DNA of 64,000 bases from Haliclona indistincta (taxonomy: Eukaryota; Porifera; Demospongiae; Haplosclerida; Chalinidae). A program made the position numbers and the translations under genes. The notes below the pieces were generated by a model, which worked only from the letters and a program-made list of their open reading frames with translations, did no database searches and had not been told where the DNA came from. Every line of letters begins with the position of its first letter. The stretch's first letter is position 1. The DNA lies in the NCBI GenBank assembly GCA_964017065.1, contig OZ024786.1, positions 12,657,596 through 12,721,595 on the forward strand. The letters run 5' to 3'. Shown one piece after another: positions 20,574 through 32,200 of the stretch.

Positions 20574-21319
20574 CTGATATGTATTATCATACCACACATG
20601 GTAGCATCACCTTCACTCCCACAACTACTCAGCAGATTGTATCAATACCCATAATTAATGACCAGGCACGAGAAGACAAGGAAATGTTTACATTACACCT
20701 AACCAATGGACCAGCTGGTGTGTCCCTTGCTCCCAACCAGGCCTCAATATACATTACAGACAATGATAGTAAGGGCTTAGCTTACTTTTAATTCAGATAT
20801 TATTTATTTTACACTATGATGTACAACATGAGGTAATTTGAACCGCACATTTGCATATTTTGTGCAAATGTGACTGTCACTTTTGATTGATCCAGGTGTT
20901 GTGATTGGGTTTGATCCCAAACGAGCTGTTTTCTCTGAAGAGTCTAGTAGAGGGCAATTTACCATCCGTGTCATCAGTGGAAGAATAGACAGCAGTGTTA
21001 CTGTGCTACTGAATACAGCCAGCTGTATAGCAGACAGTGAGATTATACACACAAACTTATCAAGTTACAGCACTGCTTCAATTTTTATCCTCTGACTTTT
21101 TTTGACTTGCAGGCGGAGTTGATTTTCTTCCACTGCAAGATGTTCGACTAGTCTTCAACTCTACGCAGCATTCGATCACTGTTCCCTTCGATATAATCAA
21201 CGATGATTTAGTTGAGAATGACGAGGCATTGATGGCATCTATTAAACTAGCTGTACCTGTAGCACGAGTATCATTAGCACCTGATGAAGCTGAACTGACT
21301 ATCACTGATACTGCAGATC
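20574..21319 (+). pseudogene. Orphan Calx-beta exons (20574-20768, 20896-21036, 21113-21319)
   Basis: Three phase-1 exons with good splice sites. The first is a C-terminal half (IINDQAREDKEMFTLHL, ends YITDNDS) with no N-terminal partner; the second and third make one complete domain (VVIGFDPKRAVFSEES..., IINDDLVENDEALMAS, ends TITDTAD). The sequence is distinct from all gene 1 subtypes, so this is not a recent copy. If the weak donor at 21320 (GTGCAG) is not used, a TAG follows at 21328. No signal peptide or transmembrane exon is nearby; a kinase-exon relic lies 350 bp downstream. Best read as remains of a third receptor gene, though exons of an unrecognised gene cannot be excluded. Confidence 0.6.
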
Positions 21320-21668
21320 GTGCAGGCTAGAACGATTACATTATGTGCATGTGTAGACATGTAATATTAACTTTGTATATGTGTAATAATGATACTTTTG
21401 CATGGTGCTGAAGTTAAAACTTTCAGATTCAAAATCATGGCTATTATGATCAGATTTATAGATGTGACAATGATAATTTTGAGGGTCATTAGAAAGGTCA
21501 TGCATCTAGAGACCTTTAAATTTAATGGTTTGATCCAGTGTTTCTAATTAATTATAATTGATTTGAGAATCATTATTATCGTTGCAGCTTGTGCTAGAGA
21601 TGACCACAAAGATGGTCAGAGTTATCGCACATAATTATTTATACTGTTGTTCAATTTACAATATCTAG

Positions 21669-21722
21669 GTAACTTTGATACTGTTGAGCGACTTGTGAGA
21701 GTAACTTTTCAAGAAAAAATGA
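21669..21722 (+). pseudogene. Relic of a tyrosine-kinase alpha-C exon
   Basis: After an intact acceptor (AG at 21667-21668) the reading GNFDTVERLVR matches [13 protein letters not shown] at the start of the kinase exon at 18414, with the same phase. Similarity fades after about 18 codons and no other kinase exon follows. It suggests a decayed kinase gene attached to the orphan Calx-beta exons. Confidence 0.55.
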
Positions 21723-21839
21723 TAATGTACATGTGTGTATTAATAAAACTGAGTGTGCGTCATGATGATAGTCCTCAGTGGCACCTATTTTACGCTACTA
21801 CAATGTATAATAGTCGTGAGGATCAAATCAAAAAGGTTT

Positions 21840-24800
21840 CCCACTATAATTATCTATTTACAATATTTACCATGGTCAATTCTATTTTTGACCTGCATGG
21901 TTCCATAACACCATATCATGTGTGTACAAACCATGCTTCTTCGCACTCTATTAACCACCCCATGCTAAAACGGAAGCGTACTATACTTCTCTTTTATCCA
22001 AGCACAATTGGAATTTAGAACAAACTACCTAACTGGTGTCATACTGACTCCCTGGTCAATGTATTAAAACAGATTTTTATGCTACCGGTTTACTTTCTAC
22101 TAGCTCCAGTGAAGTGAAATACAGCATTGATCAGTATCAAAACATGGCTCCACAAATGCTTGCTGCCAAGCATTGGTTATTTCTAATGTATTTTTAGTTT
22201 GTCCGCCTCATCATGTACTGAAATAGCCTGGTATTGTCTTTATAATGTTTGTTTTTATGCCTCGGTGGGCGGAGCCACTGGCATACAGTAGTCGGTTTGT
22301 GTATCTGTGTATCTGTCTGTCTGTCGGAAGGATTTCTCGTCGCTCGCTGAAAACTAAGCGCTGAAACGTGAAACACAAGCTAAAGTCGATATTTGCTTGA
22401 ACATGAATTGTAAGGATTTTGGTTATAACTTAGGCTCTGTTCCTGAGTTATGGCGTGAATTGCTCACGGCTGGTTCGGTTTTGTAGCGCACACCGAAAGT
22501 TAAGCTATGAAACTAGCAATGCAAATAGAACACGGTATTATCTCGCTTTTTAACCTTAGAAAACTTTATACGAAGCTTATTTTGTGATTTATGGCGCAAT
22601 TTGCTCACTCGTGATCGATCATGGCGATCTGGAGTTCTTCAAAGGCAAAGCTATCCACAGTTGACTGCCAAGAAGCTGATAGGTTAGAATTTCACTACAG
22701 CAATTGTGTAAGCAAGCTATGGACACTATCTCTCGCTTGTGTGCTGTGCCCTGCACTTGACCACGACTTTAACTGAACACTATAGACACGCCCAGTTGAA
22801 TTAGTGGTCAGCACTGATTGGCTTCTGATTTTATACTGCATTGTGATCGCTGTATGGATAGGTATAATAGCTGCAGTTTGTTGCTGTGTATGTGAAATGG
22901 TTGCATTCCACCGAGGCATCTGCACCTTTGGTGCTTCATTATTGCTGCAACAAGGTCTTGACCACTGTGTAGTGCATTAGCAAACCACATGTTGATCCCT
23001 CATCATTAACTGACAATTTGCATATAGGAGAACATGCTTTTATAGCCTGTTGCAACTCTGGGACTGCTTGAGCTAGCTTTCTAAAAAAATTGCATTGACT
23101 ATGCACTAGTAGCTATTGTAAAATGCAATAAAAATGGAATATAAAAAAGAATATGAAAAAATCACTTCTATAATAACATGATAGTAAGGGGGTATAGTAA
23201 CATCTGCTAGTTGGTATCGGAGCAGCTGTTAGTTGGTATTGGAGCAGCTGTTAGTGGTCATGAGTTTCAAATGATGGTTTATTCAGTCAGGAAGTTCAAT
23301 TAACTAAAATTAAAATAAGTGATTGCAAATTAATGATTTCGTATTCTCTTATTTTTTCTGATGATGGAAGCATACGTACAGAAAATTGTGACAAGCACGG
23401 TCACATATTGGTATAGGATGCAGGGAATCTAGAAGGAGACAACTTAAACTCTTCACCATTTACAAGATTTACTATGATGGTCGATTCTATTTTCCACCAG
23501 GTAATTTTCTATCACGGTATCATGGACGTTCATACCATGCTTCGTGCTTCTCAATCTATTAACCACCCCCATGCTAAAACGAATGCGTACTACTTCTCCT
23601 TTTCCCAAGCACAATTGGAATTTAGAATAAACTGCCTAACTGGTGTCATACTGACTCCTTCCGTATTCAAAAAATACCTCACTTTACTTTTTAGCTAATC
23701 ATTAGATGGGTTCATTATCCACTAGCTTGTAGCTATCATGTTACCCTTTGCTGTTTTTGTATAAACTCTATAAAAAGGGAGCAATAGCAATCCCAGATCA
23801 CAGCAGCTGAACTGTTGTATATACGTACACATATACCATCACACAATGACGTTGAGTTACAGTCGCACCATTGCAGAGTGCATGCAATAGCTGAAGTTAA
23901 ATTATTAATTGGCACTCTCTCTGTCTTTTCATATTGGTCTTATCTGCTATACAGGCGGATTATTATTCTTGAGCATTATTTTTGGCTTGTTCAACAGATT
24001 TTTATGCTACCAGTCTATTTTCTAGCTCCAGTGAAGTGAAATACAGCATTGATCGGTATCGAAACTTGGCTCCACAAAATGCTTGCTGCTAGCATTGGTT
24101 ATTTCTAGTGGATTTTAGTTTGTCTGCCTCAGCACTTACTGAAATAGGCTGGTACTATCTTTGTATGTTTGTTTTTATTGCTGCAACAAGCTCCTGACCA
24201 CAGTGTAATTGCATTAGCAAACCACATGTTGATCATTAACTGACAAGACCACTTAATTGCACATGGGAGTGTGCAATGGGAGTACACGCTTACTGCAACT
24301 CTGGGACTGTTTAATCTAGATCGCCAAATTTTTGTATATTATTCTCTTTGCACTACAGTATCAATTGAAAAATGGAATAAAATGGAATAATGAAAAAATC
24401 ACTTCAGTTACCCTCAAATAGCAGCTGCTAGTTGATATTGCAACAGCTGTTAGTGGCCATGGAATAGTAACAACTGCTACATGGTTGATATTGGATCAGC
24501 TGCTAGTTGGTATAGTAACAGCTGTACTACAACTCTTGTGAGGGTTAAATATATATACAATTGAGAGAAAGGACTAGACTATGGTCACAGTATTATTATT
24601 AGGCATCCTCAATGTCAATAAAAATTCTGTGTTGGTCTAATAGTACCATTCTATGATAGTACAGAGACATAATTATACATGTAGACCACTACATTGCACG
24701 AGCACTTACCATCAATGGCAACGGAGAAATGTTGTATTTCAGTGTAAACGACAGCGACACCTGATTCCATCAAAGGCAATGCATGGCATAATAACTTATT

Positions 24801-25350
24801 TATGCTTTGGAGTTAGAGCAAATGGCACCATTGGATTTGATTCTTTTGTCGGTCAGTCAATTGGTCAAGAGGGAGGGAGAGGTAAGGAGGGAGAGATGGA
24901 GGGAATAAAGAAGAATATAGATATATTGGTTAGTAATTTAGTAAGTCAGTCAGTTAGTTAATATCTGACTGATTATTCAGTCATTTAGCACATAATAAAT
25001 TATTTATTATCAGTGGGTACTGTGAAATCCCTTCAAGATATACAGAAGTGAATCTAGAAGTGATCGCTGATCTCTGTAGTTCATGGACAAAATGAATGAA
25101 CGAATGAGTGAGTGAATGAAAGACCATATATACCGCAACCCTTGCAGATGTGCCGCGGGGATCGACGTATGGTTTGCTAATGCAATTACACTGTGGTCAG
25201 GAACTTGTTGCAGCAATAAAAACAAGCCTATTTTAGTATGTGCGAAGCAGATGAACTAACATACACCAATGCTTGGCAGCAAGCATTTTTGGAGCCAAGT
25301 TTGATACCGATCAATGCTGTATTTCGCTTCACTGGAGCTAGAAAAGGAGC
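21840..25350. repeat. Local duplications, direct and inverted, in non-coding DNA
   Basis: About 21,890-22,256 plus 22,938-23,000 matches 23,470-24,240 (shared CACAATTGGAATTTAGAA, AACTGGTGTCATACTGACTC, AGCTCCAGTGAAGTGAAATA). A third copy of part of it is inverted at about 25,180-25,350. A motif like AGCAGCTGTTAGTTGGTAT recurs near 23,220 and 24,430-24,520. No protein-coding signal recognised. Confidence 0.6.
22257..22937. mobile_element. Second copy of the GCCTCGGTGG element
   Basis: 681 bp, same ends as 9221-9916 including the terminal GCACCtttGGTGC hairpin. It interrupts one copy of the local duplication; the other copy (24,165-24,190, GTTTGTTTTTATTGCTGC) is the empty site. Confidence 0.75.
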
Positions 25351-25914
25351 TAGCACGCTAGCGTCGATACAGCGCCGGCGGTATGTTGCTCTGCACCGCA
25401 CTGTATATAAATCATGTAGTTGTGTTGTGACCTGGCAATACTTTCTAAAGTTGCATCTGCGAATAAACCACACATAAATTCTTCCAGTGGGATAACAATT
25501 ATAGTATTTATTATTACATGCAGTGTATGTGTTCAGTTTTCATACATTCACGTGTATAATTTCAACTATGACTTGATTTTGCTTGATAGGAACCTGGATA
25601 CAGTGCATGCACAAGCTGAAGCAGCATGAATTGCTTCTGAATGCTGAGAAACTATTTTCGTATCAGACATTCAGTGACTCTGCTTTGCATGCATGACTTC
25701 TTAATCAATACAACTGTTACTGCCAGGCTGTTGCATCAAGAGAATTAGCTGTCTCTAATCCAAAATGAGCACTTATAAAATTTAAGAACTATCTTTTTGT
25801 AAAGCGGGGTGATAGAAAAAAAAACACTCAAGTTTATTTCAGGAGCGAATGACAGGAAGGAGCATTCAATTTTGAGCCATTCTTTGCATGTTGTTTCATG
25901 CAAAGAAAGGGTTA

Positions 25915-26040
25915 ATCGATGGTATTCCATCTTGTTCCTTTACTTTTGCAAGCATCGTCCCATCTTGTTACTTTCCATTTTCAAGCGTCATCTCAGTCTA
26001 CACTTTTCAGTTTTTATTAAAACTTTTTTATTTAATCAAT
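25915..26040. repeat. Solo foldback arm related to 48598-49192
   Basis: CTTGTTCCTTTACTTTTGCA, AAGCATCGTCCCATCTTGTT and CACTTTTCAGTTTTTATTAA line up with the right arm of the foldback at 48598-49192. The partner arm is not visible here. Confidence 0.5.
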
Positions 26041-26178
26041 TCTTAGAATCAGTGAAGCCATAGCAGTACAGCAGTATAATTAATTCTTAGGATTGAAGCC
26101 ACATCAGTACAATAGATTATGATAAAAGTCCATGCAAGCAGTGCACTTATCTGATTCGTTGCAGGTTGACAGATTAAG

Positions 26179-26245
26179 ATGCAGTCTTTTCTATTGTGCG
26201 TTGCAGTCATTACTGCTGGGCTTGGTGATCTGGCTACCTGCCAAA
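26179..26245 (+). CDS. Signal-peptide exon of gene 2
   Basis: ATG followed by QSFLLCVAVITAGLGDLATC: a short n-region, hydrophobic core and a plausible cleavage near ATC-Q. It ends in phase 1 before a GTGAGA donor. The IgGFc-binding exon starts with the two bases needed to complete the codon (a+GT), giving a junction QS-DTYGQEFFF. Too short for ordinary ORF calling. Confidence 0.65.
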
Positions 26246-29200
26246 GTGAGATATAGTTCTCTTTAAAATGGTGAACTGTGTATTGCCAGTATACAGTACA
26301 TATCGGTTATAGCGTGACCGCGAGTAACGAATAAATTATCTGTTATAGCGATGGAATCACGAATAATCAAAAGCAAAACGATACCTTACAGTGCAAATTG
26401 TATCGGGTATAGCGATCTCGGCTGTAGCGATAAACCTGGTATAACGATAGGAAGACGCGAGGCAAAACGCACGATTTTGTATAAAAGCGGACCGCTTTTA
26501 GCGATTGCCGACCACGCCCACATTGGCGTGTCTCTGAGAACCTGTGCAGAAGAGCCTGAGCTACGACGGATCGCGATCAATCGATCGCAGCATCACACCA
26601 GCGCTTCACCTAGGCCTATCTATACATGTTAGCTGTCAGTGCAGCAATTGTTTTGCTATTCAATGGTGTACTTGGTGTTTCTCAGGCTCACTCGTTTACC
26701 GTAGCAGTAATGGAAAGTTTTATCAAACGCTGAAGGTGAAGGTAAAGTTCTATCAAGGGTTTATCGATCCGCGAAGCGGCGAGAGGGCATGCAACAAATG
26801 TAGACAGCATAGTGCTGAATGTTACAATAGATAGAATTTATAACTATTAATTGCCGAGCGCCTTAGCGCGAGGCATGTGTCGAAATTGTGTCGAAATTGT
26901 ATGTTTGTATATAATTGGGAGGCACGGTAGTGCCTCCCTATGTAGGGTTGAACGGAAAAACAAGATGGCGGCTACATACAATGTATTAGCGTTCAAACGC
27001 TGATATTTCGCCAGGTGGTGAATTTATACGTTCAAGGACACTTAGATCTGCTATCTGGCGTTGCCCCATCTTACAGTAGCAAGGAGAGTGCTCTACACTG
27101 TTACTAAAGTGACGAACCTCGAAACGGTGAAAATCGAGTTTCGTCATCTTCGTTTTCTTCTTTCTTCTTCAGAGTGCCTAGCGCCTTTACGCGAGCAGTG
27201 CCGAGACCAAAACACCCACAAACAGTCGTGAAATTCTCCTGGTAGGTGCCTTTTAAACTTTGTTCTTAGCGAAACGGCGATATACATTCCGCGAGTTCTC
27301 GATCGTGATCCATTGCCAGCTATGTGTTAGACGCCATTATTGTGATTGCGCAATACGCACGTGACCAAGCAGTGGTTAGCGCACGTGACCAAGCACTACC
27401 TTGAGTATCTCCGCGCCGTATGGATCACGGAGAACAAATATCTGTCTGGAGTCTTCGAAGAACGGTAAGATCGTCTGATCGTATACGATCACCATTCTGC
27501 GCTTGCCAGATAATTATAACCGCCGTACAGATCTACAAACTAGTGTGGGCGGGGCTCGTATGCACTTCATGCATGTATATGTATGCGTAGGCGAGCTGAT
27601 ATGTAAAGCACATAATTATTTTTAGCTACAAGTTTTAAATTGTTAATAATAAAGAAAAGCCATCACAACAGGAAAACTAAATCAATGGTGGAAACAAAGA
27701 CGGCTCAGTACGTTATGATATTGAACTGCACTTCACTAAAAGTAAAAAGGACACAAACAAGAAATTAAAAAGATTTCTATCGAAATCAAAGGATGTAGGG
27801 TTGTGAAATTTACCACTGGTTCACAATGTAAACTAACAAGGAACAAGCATGGAATGGTAACACGATTGACTTGCTAACAGACCATAGATCCCTACATCAG
27901 TGGCTGTGCACAAGCTGAATTATGCACGTCACTGAGGTGTCAGCAGTCAACAGCAACTAGGACAACCACAGCAGCCACTGATGTAGGGATCTATGGTCTG
28001 TTAGCAAGTCAATCGCGTTACCATTCCATGCTTGTTCCTTGTTAGTTGACATTGTGAACCAGTTGTAGATTTCACAACCCTACATCCTTTCGATTTCGAT
28101 AGAAATCTTTTTAATTTCTTGTATATGTATGTCACGCTTAGGAATGCAATCAGTCCATATGGCGAGGCCCATATTGTAGTATTATATGCGAGGGCCATGA
28201 GGGAAGCAATTGCAAGGCGCCGGGATTGCACGTTTTTCATAACTACTAAACGTTCTTTCATAACTCGACTACAAAATGGACGACGATTCGCCTTCCCATC
28301 TCGCTTTCCATGCATCGCCCTCATCAGCGATACTGTGACTGATGCTGCAGCAACAACCAGGTCTTTGGCGTGGGAGAGGAAGCGCTGACAGCGTGAACTT
28401 GAAGAGAGACACCACTGCTACTCGGTAAAACATAATCCCGCGCTGTATTTACTCTCCATTACAAATATAAGACCAAAACAGACTTTCACACCTTCGTGAA
28501 AGGGCTAACAAAAGACTTTCTACAGAAACTGAAGAACATAGGTTATAGTTCTTGACACAATGCTAAGACATGTCTTGCTTATGACGTACTCCTTTTCTCA
28601 GACACTGTTAAACTATGGAACAAATTACCTGCTGAGATTGTCTCCGCTCCATCCCTCTCTGTTCTTAAGAAAGATATTCGTGGCTATCTATCACATTTAA
28701 TCTAGTAGCTTATGTTGTTTGTCTTTTCTTTTGGTTGGTACCCTTGTAGCTTTTTGCTACTGGTACAGCCATGCATTTCTTGCAAAATTGTCATAGAAAA
28801 AAGTGGTATTATAAAATTATTTAGAGAGAGAGCAGAATTAAATCAATACTAGCAGCAACTTCTGACTCCAATGGATTCAGGAAGAATACAAGGAAAAGTC
28901 GTGATGGTTTTGGTTATTATCAATGAAAGAACACAACAGAAGATCTAGATAAACTATTAATGAATTTTATTTCTGTGTGAGGCAAATACATGCTGTAAGT
29001 ATACCTAGTAAGTTAATGTTTTCTGTTGGTCACGTGTACTAACATGATCTGCTGAGAGCGCGCGAATACACGCTGTACTAGCGATGTCGCCATCGATACT
29101 GTACAGCGCGCATGAAGCTAAGGCGAAAATGGACCTAGGGAACGGTTCTGGAGAATGGCTCAGCTGTCTCAAGCGTCTGTACTTCTTGCGCAAAGCTGTG

Positions 29201-32200
29201 GCAGCCACAGTTGTACTTATTGGTGTTTAAGATGCAATAGATCCAGGTAAACTGCTAGTATGCTTATCCATTGGCACTGAGTCACTAGCTGCCGCTCTTG
29301 ATACGCGCTGCCGCCCTTTGGTAACCGGAAGTAAGTCAAGACACGCCTGTACACTTTTGCGAACGGCCGTTTATGTTAAGTTTACGTGATTATACGGACG
29401 ACTATTTATAGTATCACTCAGCACTATGCCGTCTACACTATGGTATTCAGAGTTGCATGCCCTCTAGCCACTAAAGTTCGATCAGCCCTTGGTTCTATCA
29501 AACGCTGAAGGTGATACCTGTATTTACCACGCTTGATGAAACCTTCAACGTTTGATAGAATTTTCCATGGTTGTTACAGTAGCAGAGCAAGGTGCATGGC
29601 TGCCGTGAGCGCGTATAGTTACTTCCAGATGATTTCATTATGAAAAGAAATTAAAAAGATTTCTATCGAAATCAAAAGCATGTAGTGATGAAGAAATCTA
29701 CCACTGGTTCACAATGTAAACCAACAAGGAACAAGCATAGAATGGTAACACGATTGACTTGCTAACAGACCTTAGACAATACTTCAATGTAATTCTGCAA
29801 TTTGATTGGTCAGCCAGAGGTGTTCTAAATCAAGTAGAGCACCGCTGATTTCACTTAGTACACCGCTGAGTTTACTTAGAACACCTTTAATTAACCACGT
29901 CGTTAATAACCACAACAAAATGGCGTCGTCGAAAAGCACACGCGAGTTTACACTGCCATCGTTCGAAAACGGGCTATCGCTTGACTCTGAGAACTTCTCT
30001 GGGCTCTCTACTACCTCGAGCGCTTCGTTTGCTTAAGCACAGGTATGATCTAAACACCTCAGACGATAGATTCTCGGTGCCTACGAGATTTAGCTCACCT
30101 TGGAAACCGAAATAGACGCCCTCGCGCTACGCGCTCGGGACGTCTAAAACATCGGTTTCCGCGGTGATCTAAATCCCGTAGACACCTCGAATCCATCGTC
30201 TAACCTATATATATATCCCTACATCAGTGGCTGCTGTGGCCAGACTATAGCTAGTTAAGCTATTTACTGTTGACTGACACTTTCAATAGAATTCAGCTTG
30301 TGACAAAATATTGATCTTATGTACAGCCACTGATGTAGGGATCTATGGTCTGTTAGCAAGTCAATCGTGTTACCATTCTATGCATGTTCCTTGTTGGTTT
30401 ACATTGTGAACCAGTGGTAGATTTCTTCATCACTACATCCTTTTGATTTCGATAGAAATCATTTTAATTTCTTGTTTGTGTCCTTTTTTTCTTTTTAGTG
30501 AAGTGCAGTTCAATATCATGCATGTACGGAGAAGTCTTTGTTTCCACCATTAGTTTAGTATTCCTGTTGTTGATGGCTTTCTTAACCCTTTAACCCCTAA
30601 TGACACCTATAGGTGTCATAATTGACTCCACCTACTCTAGACGTCATAAGTAGTGTAAAAAGTGCTCTAGAAAGGTCAAATCAAGTTTAATGCAAATAAC
30701 CTGAAAAAACCCACTGTTTTTCGCCGCGCCCTCCCCACTAAAATATATAGAACGGGGGACGGGGGGATTTTTAAAGGGGGGTGTCCCCCCTTTAACCCGG
30801 GGTTCGAAGGGGCGGAGCCCCTCGCCGCTTTCGGCATTTTTAGGGCTTCAGGATGCCCGGAAATGCATACTTTGGCATAGAATATGGTCTAAACTGTCCT
30901 GTTCGCTCACCTGGACACCACCAGGTTTTTGTATCAGTCACCAGGGCTGAATGAAGATCAAAATGAGCAAAAAATTGACGAGGCCGCAACACTTAAGTGG
31001 CTTCAGTTCCGAAGTGGGAGTGGCCAGATTAGAGTTTAGTACATTTTCGTAAACCTTGACATGCCAGGAGAAAAGGGTGCTAGTTTGGAATAGCTAGCGT
31101 ACTGCATTTTGTAGAAAATTGCAAAACAAACTGCCAGTTTAGAGCAAGTCAAATTTCTGACGAAATAACTTGGCAACTAAAAGGTTAATCACCTTATAAT
31201 CCTTCGGCGTCTATTTCTTCCAAAACTGAATTTTAAATGACATTTAGAACACTTAGAATTGATTTTCATCAACTTTGGAGCATTTCCAGCAAGATTACAA
31301 TTTTTGATGAAAACTCAATTAATCACCTTATAATCCTTCGGCGTCTATTTCTTCCAAAACTGAATTTTAAATGACATTTAGAACACTTAGAATTGATTTT
31401 CATCAACTTTGGAGCATTTCCAGCAAGATTACAATTTTTGATGAAAACTCAATTAATCACCTTATAATCCTTCGGCGTCTATTTCTTCCAAAACTGAATT
31501 TTAAATGACATTTAGAACACTTAGAATTGATTTTCATCAACTTTGGAGCATTTCCAGCAAGATTACAATTTTTGATGAAAACTCAACCCTTTAACCCCTA
31601 ATGACACCTATAGGTGTCATAATTGACTCCACCTACTCTAGACGTCATAAGTAGTGTAAAAAGTGCTCTAGAAAGGTCAAATCAAGTTTAATGCAAATAA
31701 CCTGAAAAAACCCACTGTTTTTCGCCGCGCCCTCCCCACTAAAATATATAGAACGGGGGACGGGGGGATTTTTAAAGGGGGGTGTGCCCCCTTTAACCCG
31801 GGGTTCGAAGGGGCGGAGCCCCTCGCCGCTTTCGGCATTTTTAGGGCTTCAGGATGCCCGGAAATGCATACTTTGGCATAGAATATGGTCTAAACTGTCC
31901 TGTTCGCTCACCTGGACACCACCAGGTTTTTGTATCAGTCACCAGGGCTGAATGAAGATCAAAATGAGCAAAAAATTGACGAGGCCGCAACACTTAAGTG
32001 GCTTCAGTTCCGAAGTGGGAGTGGCCAGATTAGAGTTTAGTACATTTTCGTAAACCTTGACATGCCAGGAGAAAAGGGTGCTAGTTTGGAATAGCTAGCG
32101 TACTGCATTTTGTAGAAAATTGCAAAACAAACTGCCAGTTTAGAGCAAGTCAAATTTCTGACGAAATAACTTGGCAACTAAAAGGTTAATCACCTTATAA

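Noticed and set aside
25238..26632. Overlapping 60-95-codon open frames on both strands
   Set aside because: They follow duplicated or repeat sequence, lack splice-site or domain support, and overlap one another in several frames. Only the 22-codon signal-peptide exon at 26179 is supported.
30324..30370. Possible hammerhead ribozyme at the repeated CACTGATGTAGGG motif
   Set aside because: The CTGATG is not followed by the A-G and GAAA core strands needed for a hammerhead; only the foldback arm explains the conservation.
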